64,000 nucleotides of DNA from BP-464 sp963825415 (GTDB lineage Bacteria; Actinomycetota; Thermoleophilia; Solirubrobacterales; Solirubrobacteraceae), in assembly GCA_963825415.1 (NCBI GenBank), contig CAWGTD010000013.1:124001-188000 (forward strand). Direction: 5' to 3'. Positions 41,954 through 51,831 of this stretch are shown in pieces (position 1 is the first letter of the stretch; every line of letters starts with the position of its first letter). The notes beneath the pieces are model-generated. The model was not told where the DNA came from. It searched no databases and was given only the letters and a program-made list of their open reading frames with translations. The translations under genes and the position numbers were made by a program.

Positions 41954-42820
41954 TCAGCCGATGACCGCTCGGGCGGCTTCGACGTCCCGTCCCATCTGCT
42001 CTACGAGGGCGTCGACGCTCTCGAATCGGCGCTCGCCGCGCAGCCGTTTGAGGAACTCGATGCGCAGCCGGCTGCCGTACAGGTCGCCCTCCCAGTCGAT
42101 GAGGTAGGCCTCGATCAGCTCGCCGCGGCCGGTCTCGAACTGGGGCCGCACGCCGACGTTGACGGCGGCCGGCACGCCGTCGGCGACCGCCGCGTAGACG
42201 CCGTGGCCGGGCACCACATAGCCGTCCGGCGGGACCAGGTTCGCGGTCGGGAAGCCGAGCGAGCGGCCGCGCTCGTCGCCGTGCACGACCTCGCCGCTCA
42301 GCGCGAAGGGCGCGCCCAGCAACCGGCCGGCGTATTCGACCGCGCCGCCGAGGACCAGGCCGCGGATGTGGCTGGACGAGACGACCTCGCCGTCGACCTC
42401 CAGCAGCGTCTCCACCTGGACCTCGAAGCGGCCGTCGGCGCGCAGCAGGTCGACGTCGCCCTGCGCCTTGTGGCCGAAGCGGAAGTTCTCCCCCACGGCC
42501 ACGCGCGTGGCTTGCAGTGTCCCGACGAGGACGTCGTCGATGAACTCCTGCGCGCTGCGCGCCGCGAAGTCGCGGTCGAACGGGATGATCACGAGCTCGT
42601 CGACGCCCTCCGAGGCGATCAGCTCGGTCTTGCGATCCAGCGTCGTCAGCAGCCGCGGCGCCGCCTGCGGGGCGACGACGGCGACCGGGTGGGGATCGAA
42701 CGTCAGCACCGTGTCGCTGCCGGCGATCACCCGCCGGTGGCCCAGGTGGACCCCGTCGAACGTCCCGACCGCCACGCGACGCGGCCGAGCCTCGGCATCG
42801 GACAGCCGCGTGACCCTCAC
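41954..42820 (-). CDS. ribF: Bifunctional riboflavin kinase/FAD synthetase
   Basis: Makes FMN and FAD from riboflavin. The 288-residue protein has an N-terminal FAD-synthetase domain (VAVGTFDGVHLGHR; ENFRFGHKAQGD; SSSHIRGLV) and a C-terminal kinase domain (GRSLGFPTANL; VNVGVRPQFE). Between GHR and TFDPHPV it has only about 8 residues, a shorter loop than in E. coli RibF. GTG at 42820 overlaps the truB stop (GTGA). Confidence 0.94.
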   Translation of the reverse strand: MRVTRLSDAEARPRRVAVGTFDGVHLGHRRVIAGSDTVLTFDPHPVAVVAPQAAPRLLTTLDRKTELIASEGVDELVIIPFDRDFAARSAQEFIDDVLVGTLQATRVAVGENFRFGHKAQGDVDLLRADGRFEVQVETLLEVDGEVVSSSHIRGLVLGGAVEYAGRLLGAPFALSGEVVHGDERGRSLGFPTANLVPPDGYVVPGHGVYAAVADGVPAAVNVGVRPQFETGRGELIEAYLIDWEGDLYGSRLRIEFLKRLRGERRFESVDALVEQMGRDVEAARAVIG

Positions 42821-43644
42821 CCGCGGAACCCTACGACGGGCTTGAGCACGCCGTCCTGGTTGGGCTCGGCGATCGCGACCGCGCCGGCCTCGTCGACGAG
42901 CAGCGTCGGGCCCTCGCCGCGAGCTTCGACCGCCCGCCCGTGCGCGGCCGCGCGCGCCGCGTCGCCCTCGAGCTCGAGCCTCGGCAGGAACGCCAGCGAC
43001 TCCTCCAGGCCGATCAGCCCGGCGAGCTCGTCGGGCCGCCCCGCCTGCGCCACGGCGAACGGCCCGATCGCGGTTCGCCGCAGCGCTTCGCAGTACGCAT
43101 CGCCGAGTGCGGCAATCAGGCTGCGGACGTAGGTGCCCGACGAGCACTCGATGACGAACCCGCGCCGGTCGCCTTCGCGCCAGAGCTCCTCGAAGCGGTC
43201 GACCACGACCGTCCGTTCGGCCGTCTCGACCACCTCCCCCGCCCGGGCCAGCGCGTAGGCGCGGCGCCCGCCGATCTTCACCGCCGAATACGCGGGCGGC
43301 CGCTGCCTGACATCCCCCACCGGCAACTCGAGGTCGCCCTGCGGCACGACGCCGGTTTCGGTGATCTCGCCCTCCGGGTCGCCGGTCGTCGACACCGCAC
43401 CGAACCGCGCCACCACCTCGTAGGTCTTCGGCAACTCCATGAGGTAGCGCTGGACACGGGTGGCGCGGCCGACGAGCACGAGCAGCAGGCCGGTGGCGAA
43501 CGGGTCGAGCGTGCCCGCGTGTCCGACGCGCGCACGCTCGCCGGTCTCCGCGCGCACCGCGCGCCGCGCCACGGCGACCATGTCGTGCGAGGTCTTGCCG
43601 GCCGGCTTGTCGCAGAGCAGGACCCCGTCCATGGCCGCCATCAT
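42817..43644 (-). CDS. truB: tRNA pseudouridine(55) synthase
   Basis: Isomerises U55 in the T loop of tRNAs. The 275-residue protein shows GVLLCDKPAGKTSHD, the catalytic GHAGTLDPFATG near residue 40, YLMELPKTYEVVARFG and SAVKIGGRRAY. Several ATGs are possible (43644, 43641, 43632); the last is nearest the conserved part. The upstream cupredoxin gene ends 25 bases before, so one transcript may run cupredoxin-truB-ribF-rpsO and beyond. Confidence 0.95.
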   Translation of the reverse strand: MMAAMDGVLLCDKPAGKTSHDMVAVARRAVRAETGERARVGHAGTLDPFATGLLLVLVGRATRVQRYLMELPKTYEVVARFGAVSTTGDPEGEITETGVVPQGDLELPVGDVRQRPPAYSAVKIGGRRAYALARAGEVVETAERTVVVDRFEELWREGDRRGFVIECSSGTYVRSLIAALGDAYCEALRRTAIGPFAVAQAGRPDELAGLIGLEESLAFLPRLELEGDAARAAAHGRAVEARGEGPTLLVDEAGAVAIAEPNQDGVLKPVVGFRG

Positions 43645-43669
43645 GCCGCGCCCGCGCGGCGAAACCGGA

Positions 43670-44149
43670 TCAGGCGTTGTCGCCGGTGACGATGATGCGC
43701 CCCTGCATCGTCGTCGGGTGAAGCGTGCAGACGAAGCGGATCGTGCCGGCGGTGTGCAGCACCACGGAGAACGCGTCGCCGCGAGGGATGCGATCCGAAG
43801 CGAACAGCGGGATCAAGCCGCTGCGGGCGCCGACGTCCTCGTAGACCGTGTGGACGACGTCGTCGCGGTTGACGAACCGCACCGCGTCGCCCGTCTTGAC
43901 GTTGACGACCGATGGCGAGAACTCCAGGCCCTGCATCTTCACCGTGTCGGTGACCGTCGCGGTGCCGGTGCCGGGCGAATCGGCCGGCTCCTGCGTGCCA
44001 CCGGCCTGCGAGAGCTCGACCTTGGTGGACTGGTTCTTCGGGATCAGCGCCTCGCGCTCCTCGGGCTTGTCGGTGCCGGGACCGTTGGCGATCACCACGC
44101 CGATACCGGCCGCCACGACGACGAGCGCTACTGCCACAAGCCTCCCCAC
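43670..44149 (-). CDS. Membrane-anchored cupredoxin
   Basis: 159 residues: N-terminal anchor or signal (LVAVALVVVAAGIGVV), a polar linker, then a plastocyanin-like domain. Copper ligands can be read as His in DDVVHTVYED and Cys, His and Met in FVCTLHPTTMQG, the type-1 copper order. It probably works on the outer face of the membrane in electron transfer. GTG at 44149 follows TAAGGT by seven bases, a leaderless start. Confidence 0.8.
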   Translation of the reverse strand: MGRLVAVALVVVAAGIGVVIANGPGTDKPEEREALIPKNQSTKVELSQAGGTQEPADSPGTGTATVTDTVKMQGLEFSPSVVNVKTGDAVRFVNRDDVVHTVYEDVGARSGLIPLFASDRIPRGDAFSVVLHTAGTIRFVCTLHPTTMQGRIIVTGDNA

Positions 44150-44156
44150 GGCGGGG

Positions 44157-44194
44157 ACCTTAGTGCGACGTTGTGGCGGATGTCGAAGTACCGT
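44157..44194. promoter_or_regulatory. Divergent leaderless promoters: cupredoxin and a small membrane protein
   Basis: Minus strand: TAAGGT (44162-44157), seven bases, GTG at 44149. Plus strand: TACCGT (44189-44194), seven bases, ATG at 44202. Confidence 0.45.
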
Positions 44195-44201
44195 TTCGCC
44201 G

Positions 44202-44609
44202 ATGCATCCTCAGCCGCTGCTCCTCGACCGCCCGTTCGCCGCCCAGCTGCTCCTCGCGGTGGTCGTCCCGGCCCTTTACGGCTTGCTGACCGGGTTCCTG
44301 CTGGGAGTCAACGAGGCGGCCTACCTGGTCCTGTCGCTGCTGGGCGTCGCGGGCGGCATCTTCGCCGGCTACGACCACCTCGGCGCGGACGAGGGCTTCG
44401 TTCGCGGGATCTGCGGCGGCCTGCTCTTCGGGGTGTTCATCCTCGTCGGCCACTCGATCTTCGGCCAGCAGGCCGAAGCCAAGCTCCCGGACCCGCACGG
44501 GGTCCTGGTCGCGATCACGACGGTGCTCGGGGCGATCTTCGGCGCGATCGGCGGTGCGCGGCGCGCCAAGCGCGAGCAGCGCACAAGCGGCGAAGCCGCG
44601 ACCGCTTAG
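44202..44609 (+). CDS. Small polytopic membrane protein of unknown function
   Basis: 135 residues with about four hydrophobic segments: LLLAVVVPALYGLLTGFLLG, AAYLVLSLLGVAGGIFAGY, GLLFGVFILVGHSIFG and a C-terminal glycine-rich helix, then a basic tail RRAKREQR. An acidic loop HLGADEGFVRG separates helices two and three. Family not recognised. It is a single gene, convergent with nrnA six bases away. Confidence 0.65.
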   Translation: MHPQPLLLDRPFAAQLLLAVVVPALYGLLTGFLLGVNEAAYLVLSLLGVAGGIFAGYDHLGADEGFVRGICGGLLFGVFILVGHSIFGQQAEAKLPDPHGVLVAITTVLGAIFGAIGGARRAKREQRTSGEAATA

Positions 44610-44615
44610 CGCGTC

Positions 44616-45611
44616 CTAGGCGTCGAGCTGCGCGGCGACACGCTCGCGCAGGAACTCGACGAGCTGCTGCTCGCCCAGCGTGGTGGTGAAGCCCGCGGCC
44701 CGGCGGTGCCCGCCGCCTCCGCCCTCGCGCGCGATCATCGAGACGTCGATCTCGCCGTCGGTCGAACGCAGCGAGACCTTCTTGCGGCCTTCGCCCGCCT
44801 CGTCGACCAGCTCGCGGGCGAGCGCGGCGACCTTCGTGCCGGTCACCGAGCGCAGGTGGTCGATCACGCCCTCGGAGTGGCTGTCCTCGGCGCCGGCCAG
44901 CCGGAAGTCGTCGCGGGTCAGCAACGCCAGCGTCAGCCGGCCGTCGTCGTAGCGGCGTACGTGGGCCAGCGCCCGCCCGAGCAGCTCGAGCTTGGCGTAC
45001 GGCATGCCCTCGTAGAGCCGGCGGTAGATGGCGTGGACGTCGACGCCGGCGTCGATCAGGTCGGCCGCCATCACATGTGCGCTCGCGCCGGTGTTCTCGT
45101 ACATGAACTTGCCGGTGTCGGTGACCAACCCGACGTAGAGCGCCTCGGCGATCTCCGACGTCGGCTTGACGCCGAGCTCGTGCATCAAATCCCAGACGAT
45201 CTCCGCCGTGCACGAGGCGTCGGAGACGACGTGGTTGACGTCGCCGAACATCGTGTTGTCGTGATGGTGGTCGAGGTTGAGGATGTGCGAGCCGAAGCGC
45301 TGCACGACGTCGACGGGCACCCGGTCGATGTTGCCGCAGTCGAGGAAGATCACCACGCGGCCGTCGACGTCCTCGGGAAGCTCTGAGGTCATGCCGTCGA
45401 GGTCGAAGAAGCTGTACTCGTAGGGCAGCGGCAGCTCCTCGGCCGCGAGGAACATCACCGAGTCCTTGCCGAGCGCCGTGAGCACACCGTGCATGGCCAC
45501 CAGTGAGCCGAGCGCGTCGCCGTCCGGGTGCTCATGGGTCACGAGCACGAACTGCTGCCCCGAGCGGATCTCCTCCAGGGCACGCTCCCTGGACTCGACG
45601 GCGACGTTCAC
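44616..45611 (-). CDS. nrnA: DHH/DHHA1 phosphoesterase (NrnA: oligoribonuclease / pAp phosphatase)
   Basis: Degrades short RNA oligomers and pAp. The 331-residue protein has DHH-superfamily motifs HPDGDALGS, FLDCGNIDR, LDHHHDN and DTGKF, and a DHHA1 domain ending GGGGHRRAAGF. GTG at 45611 overlaps the rbfA stop (GTGA). The order nusA-infB-ylxP-rbfA-nrnA is common in Gram-positive bacteria. Confidence 0.92.
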   Translation of the reverse strand: MNVAVESRERALEEIRSGQQFVLVTHEHPDGDALGSLVAMHGVLTALGKDSVMFLAAEELPLPYEYSFFDLDGMTSELPEDVDGRVVIFLDCGNIDRVPVDVVQRFGSHILNLDHHHDNTMFGDVNHVVSDASCTAEIVWDLMHELGVKPTSEIAEALYVGLVTDTGKFMYENTGASAHVMAADLIDAGVDVHAIYRRLYEGMPYAKLELLGRALAHVRRYDDGRLTLALLTRDDFRLAGAEDSHSEGVIDHLRSVTGTKVAALARELVDEAGEGRKKVSLRSTDGEIDVSMIAREGGGGGHRRAAGFTTTLGEQQLVEFLRERVAAQLDA

Positions 45612-45961
45612 GCGTCTTCCGGCGGGTCGACGTTTGAAAGCAATCGTTCGACGCGGTCGGCGCGGCGCGCCGTGTCGTCCTCCTCGAACAGGAGCTGCGG
45701 GGTGTGCTTCAGGCGCAGCTCGTCGGCCACGCGACGCTGCAGGAAGCCGTGGGCCGACTGCAGCCCCTCGAGGCTCTCCTGGCGCTCGGGGTCGGTGCCG
45801 AGCACGCTGACGAACACGCGTGCATGGCGAAGGTCTGGGCTGGTTTCGACTGCGGTCACGGTCACGAAACCGACACGCGGATCCTTGACATCGCGCGTCA
45901 GTGCGTCGCTGAGTACTTCCCGCATCGCCTCGTCCACTCGGCGCATGCGGTCGGGGCTCAT
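45608..45961 (-). CDS. rbfA: Ribosome-binding factor A
   Basis: Cold-adaptation and 30S maturation factor, 117 residues. Seen: RMRRVDEAMREVLSDAL, VKDPRVGFVTVTAVETSPDL, ARVFVSVLG and RVADELRLKHTPQLLFEED, the KH-like fold of the family. ATG at 45961 overlaps the stop of the DUF503 gene (ATGA). Confidence 0.94.
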   Translation of the reverse strand: MSPDRMRRVDEAMREVLSDALTRDVKDPRVGFVTVTAVETSPDLRHARVFVSVLGTDPERQESLEGLQSAHGFLQRRVADELRLKHTPQLLFEEDDTARRADRVERLLSNVDPPEDA

Positions 45962-46272
45962 GCTACCCCCCGAAGGTCTTCCCAGGACGCCAGCGTTCGC
46001 TGGACGCTGACGCCCTGCGGGTAGCGAGCGTCCAGCCACGCCTCCAACGCGTCGACCTCGCGGTCCAGGAACGCCGGCGAGCCGGAACACAGCGCCGCGG
46101 CAAGGGTCGCGCGCTGCCAGAGGTCGTGGTGGTCGACCTCGGCGACGGCGGCGCCAAGCCGCCTGTGCAGATGCGCCTTGACCGGCTGCAGCTCGCTTCG
46201 CTTGGCCTTCAGACTCGCCGCGTCGGGGAAGTGCAGCTCGATGCGGAGCAGGGCGACGAACGCGTCGCTCAT
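45958..46272 (-). CDS. DUF503 (YlxP-like) protein
   Basis: 104 residues with the DUF503 pattern: a first strand FVALLRIELHFPDAASLKAKR, RSELQPVKAHLHRRLGAAVAEVDHHDLWQRATL, and two C-terminal helices. YlxP proteins sit between infB and rbfA in many Gram-positives and are thought to help 30S assembly; that role is from context. ATG at 46272 lies 13 bases after the infB stop. Confidence 0.88.
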   Translation of the reverse strand: MSDAFVALLRIELHFPDAASLKAKRSELQPVKAHLHRRLGAAVAEVDHHDLWQRATLAAALCSGSPAFLDREVDALEAWLDARYPQGVSVQRTLASWEDLRGVA

Positions 46273-46285
46273 CTCGGTCGCAGCC

Positions 46286-49030
<2,745 letters not shown>

Positions 49031-49043
49031 CAGGCTCGGGGGG

Positions 49044-49071
49044 ATTCTAGGGCGTTGCGCCCAGCCGTCAC
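49044..49071 (-). promoter_or_regulatory. Internal promoter before infB
   Basis: GTGACG (49071-49066), 16-base spacer, TAGAAT (49049-49044), then 13 bases to the infB ATG. It lies in the 97-base gap where many bacteria have ylxR. Confidence 0.5.
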
Positions 49072-49127
49072 CGGGCACCAAAGGCGCCTGAGGACGATGG
49101 CTGTGGGCCGTTCCGGCTGGCGTACCG

Positions 49128-50552
49128 CTATGACGCGGGTTCCTGCTCGCCGACGGCCGCGTCCTCGGGGTCGAGGCTCTCGGCAGTCGGCTCGGAGGCC
49201 TCGGGCTGCGGCTCCAGGCCGTCGCCGTCGCCGTTGGTCGCCGCCTCGACTCCGATGTCGTCGTCGGCGATCGGCTCCTCCGGCTCGTCCTCGGGCTCGC
49301 CGGCGACGTAGTCGCTGTCGGTGCCCTCGAGCTCCTGGTGGACCGGCAGGCCGCAGTAGCGCGAGCCGGGCAGCGAAGCGTTCGGGCAACGGCGGCCCGA
49401 CGACATGATCGCGGCGCAGCGCCCGCTGGTCTCCTCCTCCTCGTAGCCGCCCTCGGACTCCTCCTGGGCGAACTCGGTCTCGGAGCGGATGTCGATGCGC
49501 CAGCCGGTCAGGCGCGCGGCGAGGCGCGCGTTCTGGCCTTCGCGCCCGATCGCCAGCGAGAGCTGGTCGTCGGGGACGACGACGGTCGCCTGCTTGTTGT
49601 CGTCGTCGACGAGCACCTCGCGCACGCGTGCGGGCGACAGCGCCTTGGCGACGAAGCGGGCGGGCTCGTCGTTGTAGGGAATGATGTCGATCTTCTCGCC
49701 GCGCAACTCGGAGACGACCATGCGCACGCGCGAGCCACGCGGCCCGACGCAGGCGCCGACCGGATCGACTCCGTCGGCGTGCGAGATGACCGCGATCTTC
49801 GAGCGGTAGCCGGGCTCGCGGGCGACGTTGGCGATCTCGACCAGGCCGTCGGCGATCTCGGGGACCTCGAGCTCGAACAGCGACTTGATCAGCTCGGGGT
49901 CGCGCCGGCTGACGATGATCGACGGCCCCTTCGTCGAGGCCGAGACCTCCTTGATGACCGCCTTGATGCGCTGGTTGTGCTCGTAGCGCTCGCCCTCGAC
50001 CTGCTCGCCCTTGGGAAGCAGGGCCTCGACGCGCTCGCGCAGCTGGATCAGCGTGTAGCGCGAGTCCTTCTGCTGGACGATGCCGGTGATCAGCTCGCCG
50101 ACGCGGTCGCGGTACTCCTCGAACATCATGTCGCGCTCGGCCTCGCGGATCCGCTGGAGGATCACCTGCTTGGCGGTCTGGGCGGCGATCCGGCCGAAGT
50201 CGTCCGGGGTGACGTCGCGGTCGTCGATCTGGTCCCGGTACTCCTCGAACTTCGCGGGGTCGATCTCGGGATCCTGAGGCTCGATCATCTCCCCCGTCTC
50301 GGGGTCGACGCTGCGGCCCTCGTCGACGGCCTCGACGAGCAGCTTGTCCTCGAGCTCCTCGGGCACGATCAGCTCGTAGACGCGGAAGTCGCCGGTGTCG
50401 TCGTCGAGCTCGACGCGGGCGTACTTCGCCGAGCCGGGCTGCTTCTTGTAGGCCGACAGCAGCGCGTCCTCGAGCGCGTCGTGCAGCTTCTCGGCGGCGA
50501 TGCCCTTTTCGCGGGCGAGCGCCCCCATGGCCTCCAGGATCTCGCGGCTCAT
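49128..50552 (-). CDS. nusA: Transcription factor NusA with an added C-terminal zinc-knuckle-like motif
   Basis: RNA polymerase pausing, termination and antitermination factor. The 474-residue protein has an N-terminal polymerase-binding domain, an S1 domain (about 130-200), and two KH domains with VGPRGSRVRMVVSEL and AIGREGQNARLAARL. After it, residues 379-405 read Cys-x9-Cys-x10-Cys-x4-His (C379, C389, C400, H405), a likely zinc site, followed by an acidic 65-residue tail. This addition is not part of standard NusA. ylxR, normally next, is missing. ATG at 50552 lies four bases after rimP. Confidence 0.95.
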   Translation of the reverse strand: MSREILEAMGALAREKGIAAEKLHDALEDALLSAYKKQPGSAKYARVELDDDTGDFRVYELIVPEELEDKLLVEAVDEGRSVDPETGEMIEPQDPEIDPAKFEEYRDQIDDRDVTPDDFGRIAAQTAKQVILQRIREAERDMMFEEYRDRVGELITGIVQQKDSRYTLIQLRERVEALLPKGEQVEGERYEHNQRIKAVIKEVSASTKGPSIIVSRRDPELIKSLFELEVPEIADGLVEIANVAREPGYRSKIAVISHADGVDPVGACVGPRGSRVRMVVSELRGEKIDIIPYNDEPARFVAKALSPARVREVLVDDDNKQATVVVPDDQLSLAIGREGQNARLAARLTGWRIDIRSETEFAQEESEGGYEEEETSGRCAAIMSSGRRCPNASLPGSRYCGLPVHQELEGTDSDYVAGEPEDEPEEPIADDDIGVEAATNGDGDGLEPQPEASEPTAESLDPEDAAVGEQEPAS

Positions 50553-50556
50553 GTGG

Positions 50557-50970
50557 CTACTCCTCCACCAGGTGGGAACGATTGATGTCGGCGTACGGGA
50601 TCTGGACCACCCCGGTATCGGCGGCCAGGATGACCTCGGTGTCGCTGGCGCCGACCAGCTCGCCGGTGAAGTTCCGGCGGCCGTCGTGGTCGCCGAGCGT
50701 GCGCACTCGCGCTCGCTGACCGAGGTGGCGCCGGAAGTGATCGGGCTTGGTCAGCGGACGCTCGCGGCCCGGTGAGGAGACCTCCAGCGAGTAGCGCTCG
50801 CGCACGCCCTCGAGCTGGTGGGTGACCCGCTCGCAGAGGGCGAGCGACACGCCGTCGGGATGGTCGATGAACAGCCGGACCGTGTCGCCGACAAGCTCGG
50901 CAAGCAAGACCTCGACGTCAGGCTCGCTCTGCGCGAGCTGCGTCTCGATCTCGGCCTGGATGCTGCTCAT
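50557..50970 (-). CDS. rimP: Ribosome maturation factor RimP
   Basis: 30S assembly factor, 137 residues. Conserved parts: VRLFIDHPDGVSLALCERVTHQL, YSLEVSSPGRERPLTKPDHF and an Sm-like C-terminal domain (TGELVGASDTEVIL; IPYADINRSHLVEE). ATG at 50970 has AGGAGGG three bases upstream. It heads rimP-nusA-infB and is preceded by a terminator-like leader. Confidence 0.93.
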   Translation of the reverse strand: MSSIQAEIETQLAQSEPDVEVLLAELVGDTVRLFIDHPDGVSLALCERVTHQLEGVRERYSLEVSSPGRERPLTKPDHFRRHLGQRARVRTLGDHDGRRNFTGELVGASDTEVILAADTGVVQIPYADINRSHLVEE

Positions 50971-50989
50971 CTTCCCTCCTTTTGCCAAC

Positions 50990-51068
50990 AAAAAAAGCGG
51001 GCGAGCGCCCACTTTCGGTACTGCCACCAGACCCGTGGGACCGGTGCGAAAGTTGTCCGAGGAGAATA
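50990..51068 (-). promoter_or_regulatory. Candidate attenuator in the rimP-nusA-infB leader
   Basis: A -10-like TATTCT (51068-51063) starts a leader of about 85 bases. Within it ACTTTCG (51053-51047) can pair with CGAAAGT (51017-51011). Overlapping the latter, GTGGGC (51012-51007) pairs with GCCCGC (51002-50997) around GCTC and is followed by seven Ts (50996-50990), a textbook intrinsic terminator placed before the ribosome site. The two structures share bases, so they would compete. Confidence 0.6.
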
Positions 51069-51076
51069 GCACCGCG

Positions 51077-51427
51077 ATGCCCCACGAGCACATCGACGCC
51101 TACGTCCGCGAGGTCGGCGGACGCCGGGTCGCAGAGGGCGAATGGGGCCTCGAGATCGAGTGCGCCGGAGCCTCGCTGCACATCGGTCTGCGGGTGTCCG
51201 CCGGCCTGCTTCGAGCGCAGGCGCCGGTGGTCGAAGCCGGCGTGCTCGACCCCTCCGACCTGCTGCATCGCAACCGCTCGCTCGAGCTCGTTCGCTACGG
51301 CTCGACGCGCGCCGGCGAGGTGTGGGTCCTCGGCGACGTCCCGGCAGCGGACGCCGACCTCGACCGCCTGCTCGGAGCGCTGGTGGAGGCAGCCGCGAGC
51401 GCGCGGGAGCGGGCGGGGTCTGCGTGA
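51077..51427 (+). CDS. YbjN/T3SS-chaperone-like small protein
   Basis: 116 residues, acidic, with alternating helices and strands (HIDAYVREVGG; WGLEIECAGASLHIGLRVSAGLL as separate strands; SLELVRYGSTRAGEVWVLGDVP; ADLDRLLGALVEAAASARE). The layout resembles YbjN or tip-type chaperone-like folds, but no motif is decisive, so the function is unknown. It diverges from the rimP operon. Confidence 0.6.
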   Translation: MPHEHIDAYVREVGGRRVAEGEWGLEIECAGASLHIGLRVSAGLLRAQAPVVEAGVLDPSDLLHRNRSLELVRYGSTRAGEVWVLGDVPAADADLDRLLGALVEAAASARERAGSA

Positions 51428-51468
51428 TCCGCTAGATGAATCGGAGCGGCGCCCGCGCCGCGAACTCG

Positions 51469-51831
51469 TCAGGCCGCGTGCTTGCGCGCGCGATCGCGGT
51501 AGGCCCGGTAGTCGCGGCGCTCGGGGCGCAGGTTCGAGGCGAGGGCGAGCGGGTGGCGGGCCTCGGCGTGGCGCCCGAGCTGCTGGAGCGAACGGCCGAG
51601 GCAGAACAGCGCGTAGTCGTTGGTGGGTGCGTGCTCGACGATCGCCTCGAACTCCTCGCGGGCCTGTTCGTAGCGCTGCGAACGGAACAGCGCGCGGCCG
51701 AGGGCCTCGCGGATCGAGTCCTTGCCGGGCTCGAGGTCGCGTGCCCGCGTCAGAGGGACGACGGCGGCGTGAAAGTCGCCTTGCGCGAGGAGCGCTGTGC
51801 CGCGCTGGAAGAGGTCGTACGCGCTCTCCAT
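51469..51831 (-). CDS. Tetratricopeptide repeat protein
   Basis: 120 residues with about three TPR units: YDLFQRGTALLAQGDFHAAV, REALGRALFRSQRYEQAREEF and ALFCLGRSLQQLGRHAEARHPL. A basic C-terminal tail follows (RDYRAYRDRARKHAA). ATG at 51831 overlaps the transglutaminase stop by one base (TGATG). It is the last gene of the long mihF-to-TPR run and probably a scaffold. Confidence 0.85.
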   Translation of the reverse strand: MESAYDLFQRGTALLAQGDFHAAVVPLTRARDLEPGKDSIREALGRALFRSQRYEQAREEFEAIVEHAPTNDYALFCLGRSLQQLGRHAEARHPLALASNLRPERRDYRAYRDRARKHAA

